Assembly: GCA_964580525.1 (NCBI GenBank)
Contig: CAZOKN010000018.1
Coordinates: 1 to 34,738, forward strand
Reading direction: 5' to 3'
DNA length: 34,738 nucleotides
Source of the DNA: CAZOKN01 sp964580525
Lineage (GTDB): Bacteria > Pseudomonadota > Alphaproteobacteria > Rickettsiales > UBA6187
In this document: positions 31,932 through 34,738 of the stretch, piece by piece
Layout of the letters: every line of letters begins with the position of its first letter
Numbering within the stretch: the first letter of the stretch is position 1
The notes under the pieces: generated by a model
Database searches by the model: none
Seen by the model: only the letters and a program-made list of their open reading frames with translations
Told to the model about the DNA's origin: nothing
Position numbers and translations under genes: made by a program

Positions 31932-34461
31932 CTAAAACACTCTTCCGTGGTTTCCTGTTTCGGCGGTTTTGTCCTGCCAGCGGTTTTTATCATTTTGGAC
32001 GCAGCAATGTTGAGGTTTTGCGTTAATGATCTCGCGCTCTATTACGATAGGTTTATCACGTCCTGCCACTTCATATAGAAGAGTGGAGCCTGGCATACCT
32101 CTGCAAAGCACACAGGCAAGGTCGGCCTGTTTTTTATCAAGGCCAGATAACGACAATTTGTAAAGTCCGTTTGCATCAGGTTGTTTGAAGCAGGAGTCAA
32201 ATTCTTCAAGTGCTTCTTTCAGGTCTTTAGCTTCAGGCTGATTAGCAAGTGTGCTTAGTGATTGTAACTGTTCACGTGTGAAATATAAGCCTGTGATGAC
32301 ATCATTTGCCCTGAGCCCGGCTTTATAGGCGGGAAGGTTTTTTTGCGCGGCTGCTTTTTTGTCTTCAGGCAGATGGTCTGAAATCAGGCAGTTTATCAGT
32401 AGGCCGCCTTTTTCAGCGTCATATGAAACATCGGCGCCAATACCACCGTATTTTATATTACGCTTGCCGGCATCATGGTTTTTTTCTGCGGTAATTTTGC
32501 TTTCCATCAGGCCGACAGAGAAATTATTTGCAATGATGGCACTAAAACGCTCATTGAGAATTTTATTGAAAATGTCGCCATTGGTCAGTTCATTTTTAAC
32601 TGTGTCCTTATCGGTTTTTACACGATAGCTTATAATATCAGCAGCTTCTTCCTTTAAGCTGCTGATGATCTTATCGTCGTGAGAGATCTGGGCGGTATTG
32701 TTTTCCAGAGTATGTGAGTTTTTTTTAATTTCCTGCGTGTATAAGGCTTTCAGCAGCGACTTCAGCTTACCGCCCATTGAATCATAAGCTGACTGTAATG
32801 CGGCTTGCAAAGGATTTTGTACAGGTGGCACAGGCGGAATAGGAGGTGCTAGTGGCTTAGGTTGGTTAGCGATAACAGCAGCTTTGGCCTGTGCAATGAA
32901 ATTCTGGCGGTCGGCTTCTGGCAATATATTATAAATAACGGCCAAAGCGGAGGTAGCGCCTTTTACGTTAGCAAGTTGGTTTATGATCTTTGCCATTTCT
33001 GGCAAAGCAGCTTTTTTTTGTATAACGAGAGACCCAACAAGATAATTATCGCCCTGTTTTTTCACTAGATTGCCCAGCAGTGAATCTTTTGCGCTATGCG
33101 CGGCATTAAGCCAGGTGATGAAATCAGCATAGGCTTTTTTCATCTCGGCAGGGGATGTGGCTCTCTTGGTGCAGGAAGCAGGCAGCGGAACTTTTTCAGC
33201 GGCTTTCAGGATGTTTGCAATCCCTTTGATGTAATTAAGATCTTTTTCCTTTTGGATTTCCGCTTGGCTTTTTAAAGGAGGAACAACAGGCACATCAATT
33301 GCTCGTGTTAGCAATGGAATTTTTGCTGGATCTCCTATATGTTGATATAGAGTGTCTGTAAGATCGTTGGCCTGAGCTTGGTTTTCTGCACCAATAAGAT
33401 CTATCAGCTCATCTATAGCATCTAAGGCGCCGGGAATATTTTTATCAACGGCACCAAGCATGTTTGATTCTAAAAATAATAATTTGTCGAAAATAATATT
33501 CTGGCGGCCGATGATATTATAATCATAATCGACACCTCCAACAATGCCGCATTCATCGTAATGTTCGGCAAAACCATAAACNNNNNNNNNNNNNGTCTGT
33601 TTGATCCTGGGCTTTGCCATCTTTACGCAAATCAAGAACCAGAAGGTTGCGCTGCCTTTCAATCCATCGCAATAATTGCGGCTCAAGCGCTCTGAAAGCC
33701 TGGTTTTGATGGCGGGCAAAATCTTTTTTGAAAGTCCGAGGAGGTGGATTGTTGAAAATCAGAAAAGGTATATGTGCAGGATCTGGTATAGTAAAATTTG
33801 CTTGTGTTAGGGAAACGGCAGGCGGTTCTATTTCCATTTCGTAACGCAGTAAGTTGCGAATGGTTTTGGCGATGTAACGGCTTCTTTCAAACTCAATTTC
33901 AAGCTGTTCTGGCGTTTCATCTTGTTCTAGAGGTTTTTTGCCATAACGTAGGACATGTCGTAAAATTTCTGCCTCACTATGACGCTTAAGATTATGGCCA
34001 TTTTGTCTGTGTTCTTCAACAATATATGGAGTAAGAAGATTGGAAAGATTGTTGGAAAATATATCTTCATACCAGCTACAATTAACATGGCTGTAGCCAT
34101 AGCCAAGAAGATCAATGTTTAAGCCTGGACATCTTTGTTTAAAAAAATCATTGTCTATATAGCTGGCAGCAAGTTCAGCATCGGCTTGATTAAGATCTGC
34201 ATTCCATGGCAATATATAAGGCTGAAAATCGCGCGCATTTTTGCGCGGAGAAGATATAATAAGATCTAAAAGCCTTCTGGCTTCCGGCAATTTTTCTTGA
34301 GTTTCCACTAGTGGCGTTAGATGCAAGTTATCAAGCCAAGCATCATAGTCACCTAATATGTTTTTTCCATTCCTTCTAAAACCAGGTTCTTCTGGTGAAG
34401 CAATGAAAGGAGTGCAATTTGCAAAATTAATAGCTTCTTGTTTGTTATTTATAAACTTCAT
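31932..34461 (-). CDS. Large protein with C-terminal CtpA-like PDZ domain, unknown function (interrupted by assembly gap)
   Basis: One gene of about 842 codons split by 13 N. From the ATG at 34461 there are 289 intact codons to 33595, and the frame resumes exactly at 33581 (VYGFAEHYDECG). The true gap must therefore be a multiple of 3. There is no signal peptide. The N-terminal third (LLGYGYSHVNCSWYEDIF and so on) matches nothing I know. A helical middle with a Pro-rich linker (PLAPPIPPVPPVQNP) follows. The C-terminal part, about 669-815, reads like the PDZ domain of C-terminal processing peptidases (GGIGADVSY, AGLRANDVITGL, LSLSGLDKKQADLACVLCRG, KPIVIEREII), with an insertion of about 50 residues and no peptidase domain. 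It might be an exported or host-directed protein; no secretion signal proves this. Confidence 0.7.
33582..33594. other. Assembly gap (13 N) inside the PDZ-protein gene
   Basis: Both flanks code for the same protein when the gap is taken as a multiple of 3. The shown length shifts the frame and creates two false ORF ends. Confidence 0.95.
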
Positions 34462-34738
34462 AATTTAAGTCTTTTAAATCAAAGATTAATTTTATGTCAT
34501 GGTTATAGCATAAAACAGGCCAAATAGCAAGGCTTTCGGCTGCTTAACTTAAGATTGGAAAATATGGTAAGAATTTAATTTTAGGTTGAGGGATGGTAAA
34601 GCAAGTTTGAGGGTGATTAGGGTTTTGTGTTTTTGCAAAAATTATTTAAGAAGTTTTATAATTGAAACAATGGATTCCCGCCCTCGCGGGTATGACAAAT
34701 AAAAATACAGTGCAATTGTCATTCACCCGACGGCCGGA
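34462..34738. repeat. Intergenic end region with palindromic repeat
   Basis: No gene is seen. Near the end CCCGC (34677-34681) pairs with GCGGG (34686-34690) inside the sequence ATTCCCGCCCTCGCGGG, followed by TATGACA. A second copy of the TGTCATTC-type flank begins near 34717 and runs off the window. This is the form of dispersed CCCGC/GCGGG palindromic repeats common in intergenic DNA of AT-rich alphaproteobacteria. Confidence 0.55.

Noticed and set aside
1..34738. CRISPR arrays, insertion sequences and prophage genes
   Set aside because: No regularly spaced direct repeats, transposase or phage proteins were seen on either strand.

Overview
The window comes from an AT-rich, flagellated alphaproteobacterium that also carries type IV pilus-type genes. 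The alphaproteobacterial signs are a J-domain protein directly before cobS, CheZ beside CheY in a fliL-fliM-motE cluster, the metK-trmB pair, CtrA-type boxes (TTAA-N7-TTAA) in promoters, and a sigma-54 promoter in front of the flgF operon. The base composition, the palindromic intergenic repeats and the style of several proteins recall deep-branching, Rickettsiales-like lineages. A complete argG and several free-living functions argue against an extremely reduced genome. The sequence is a draft: two runs of N (31194-31203 and 33582-33594) each split one gene into two apparent ORFs.

Region 1 (1-8332, minus strand) is a pilus/secretion assembly cluster. In transcription order it holds two tandem PilM-PilN fusion proteins, PilO, PilP, a PilQ-type secretin, a terminator, and then a separately promoted PilB/GspE-type ATPase cut by the window edge. 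The fused actin-like plus PilN layout is that of type II secretion GspL, although the sequences look like PilM and PilN. CtrA-like promoters sit before both fusion genes and before the ATPase gene.

Region 2 (8394-19958) is mainly housekeeping: a metallo-beta-lactamase-fold hydrolase, metK-trmB, a small glycine-rich membrane protein, a J-domain protein with CobS, and two YejB/YejE-type peptide ABC permeases. A Shedu-like nuclease (anti-phage defence, probably acquired) follows, then argG, a 125-bp perfect-ended palindromic element and an acyl-CoA dehydrogenase.

Region 3 (19960-31714) is flagellar and chemotaxis. A minus-strand operon flgF-flgG-flgA-flgH is read from a near-consensus sigma-54 promoter; its flgF carries an in-frame stop and an unexpected Sec-like signal peptide. 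Divergently, fliL, fliM, a small membrane/coiled-coil protein and a MotE-like protein are followed by cheY and cheZ from a CtrA-box promoter. A very large secreted TPR-type protein of unknown function, interrupted by an assembly gap, ends the region.

Region 4 (31736-34738) has tRNA-Val(GAC), a hairpin abutting its CCA end, a large unknown protein with a C-terminal CtpA-like PDZ domain (also broken by a gap), and a palindromic repeat at the window end.

The main themes are a pilus/secretion machine with duplicated GspL-like fusions and a shared promoter design (CtrA box, 11 nt, -10 hexamer) that appears to tie pilus assembly to chemotaxis.
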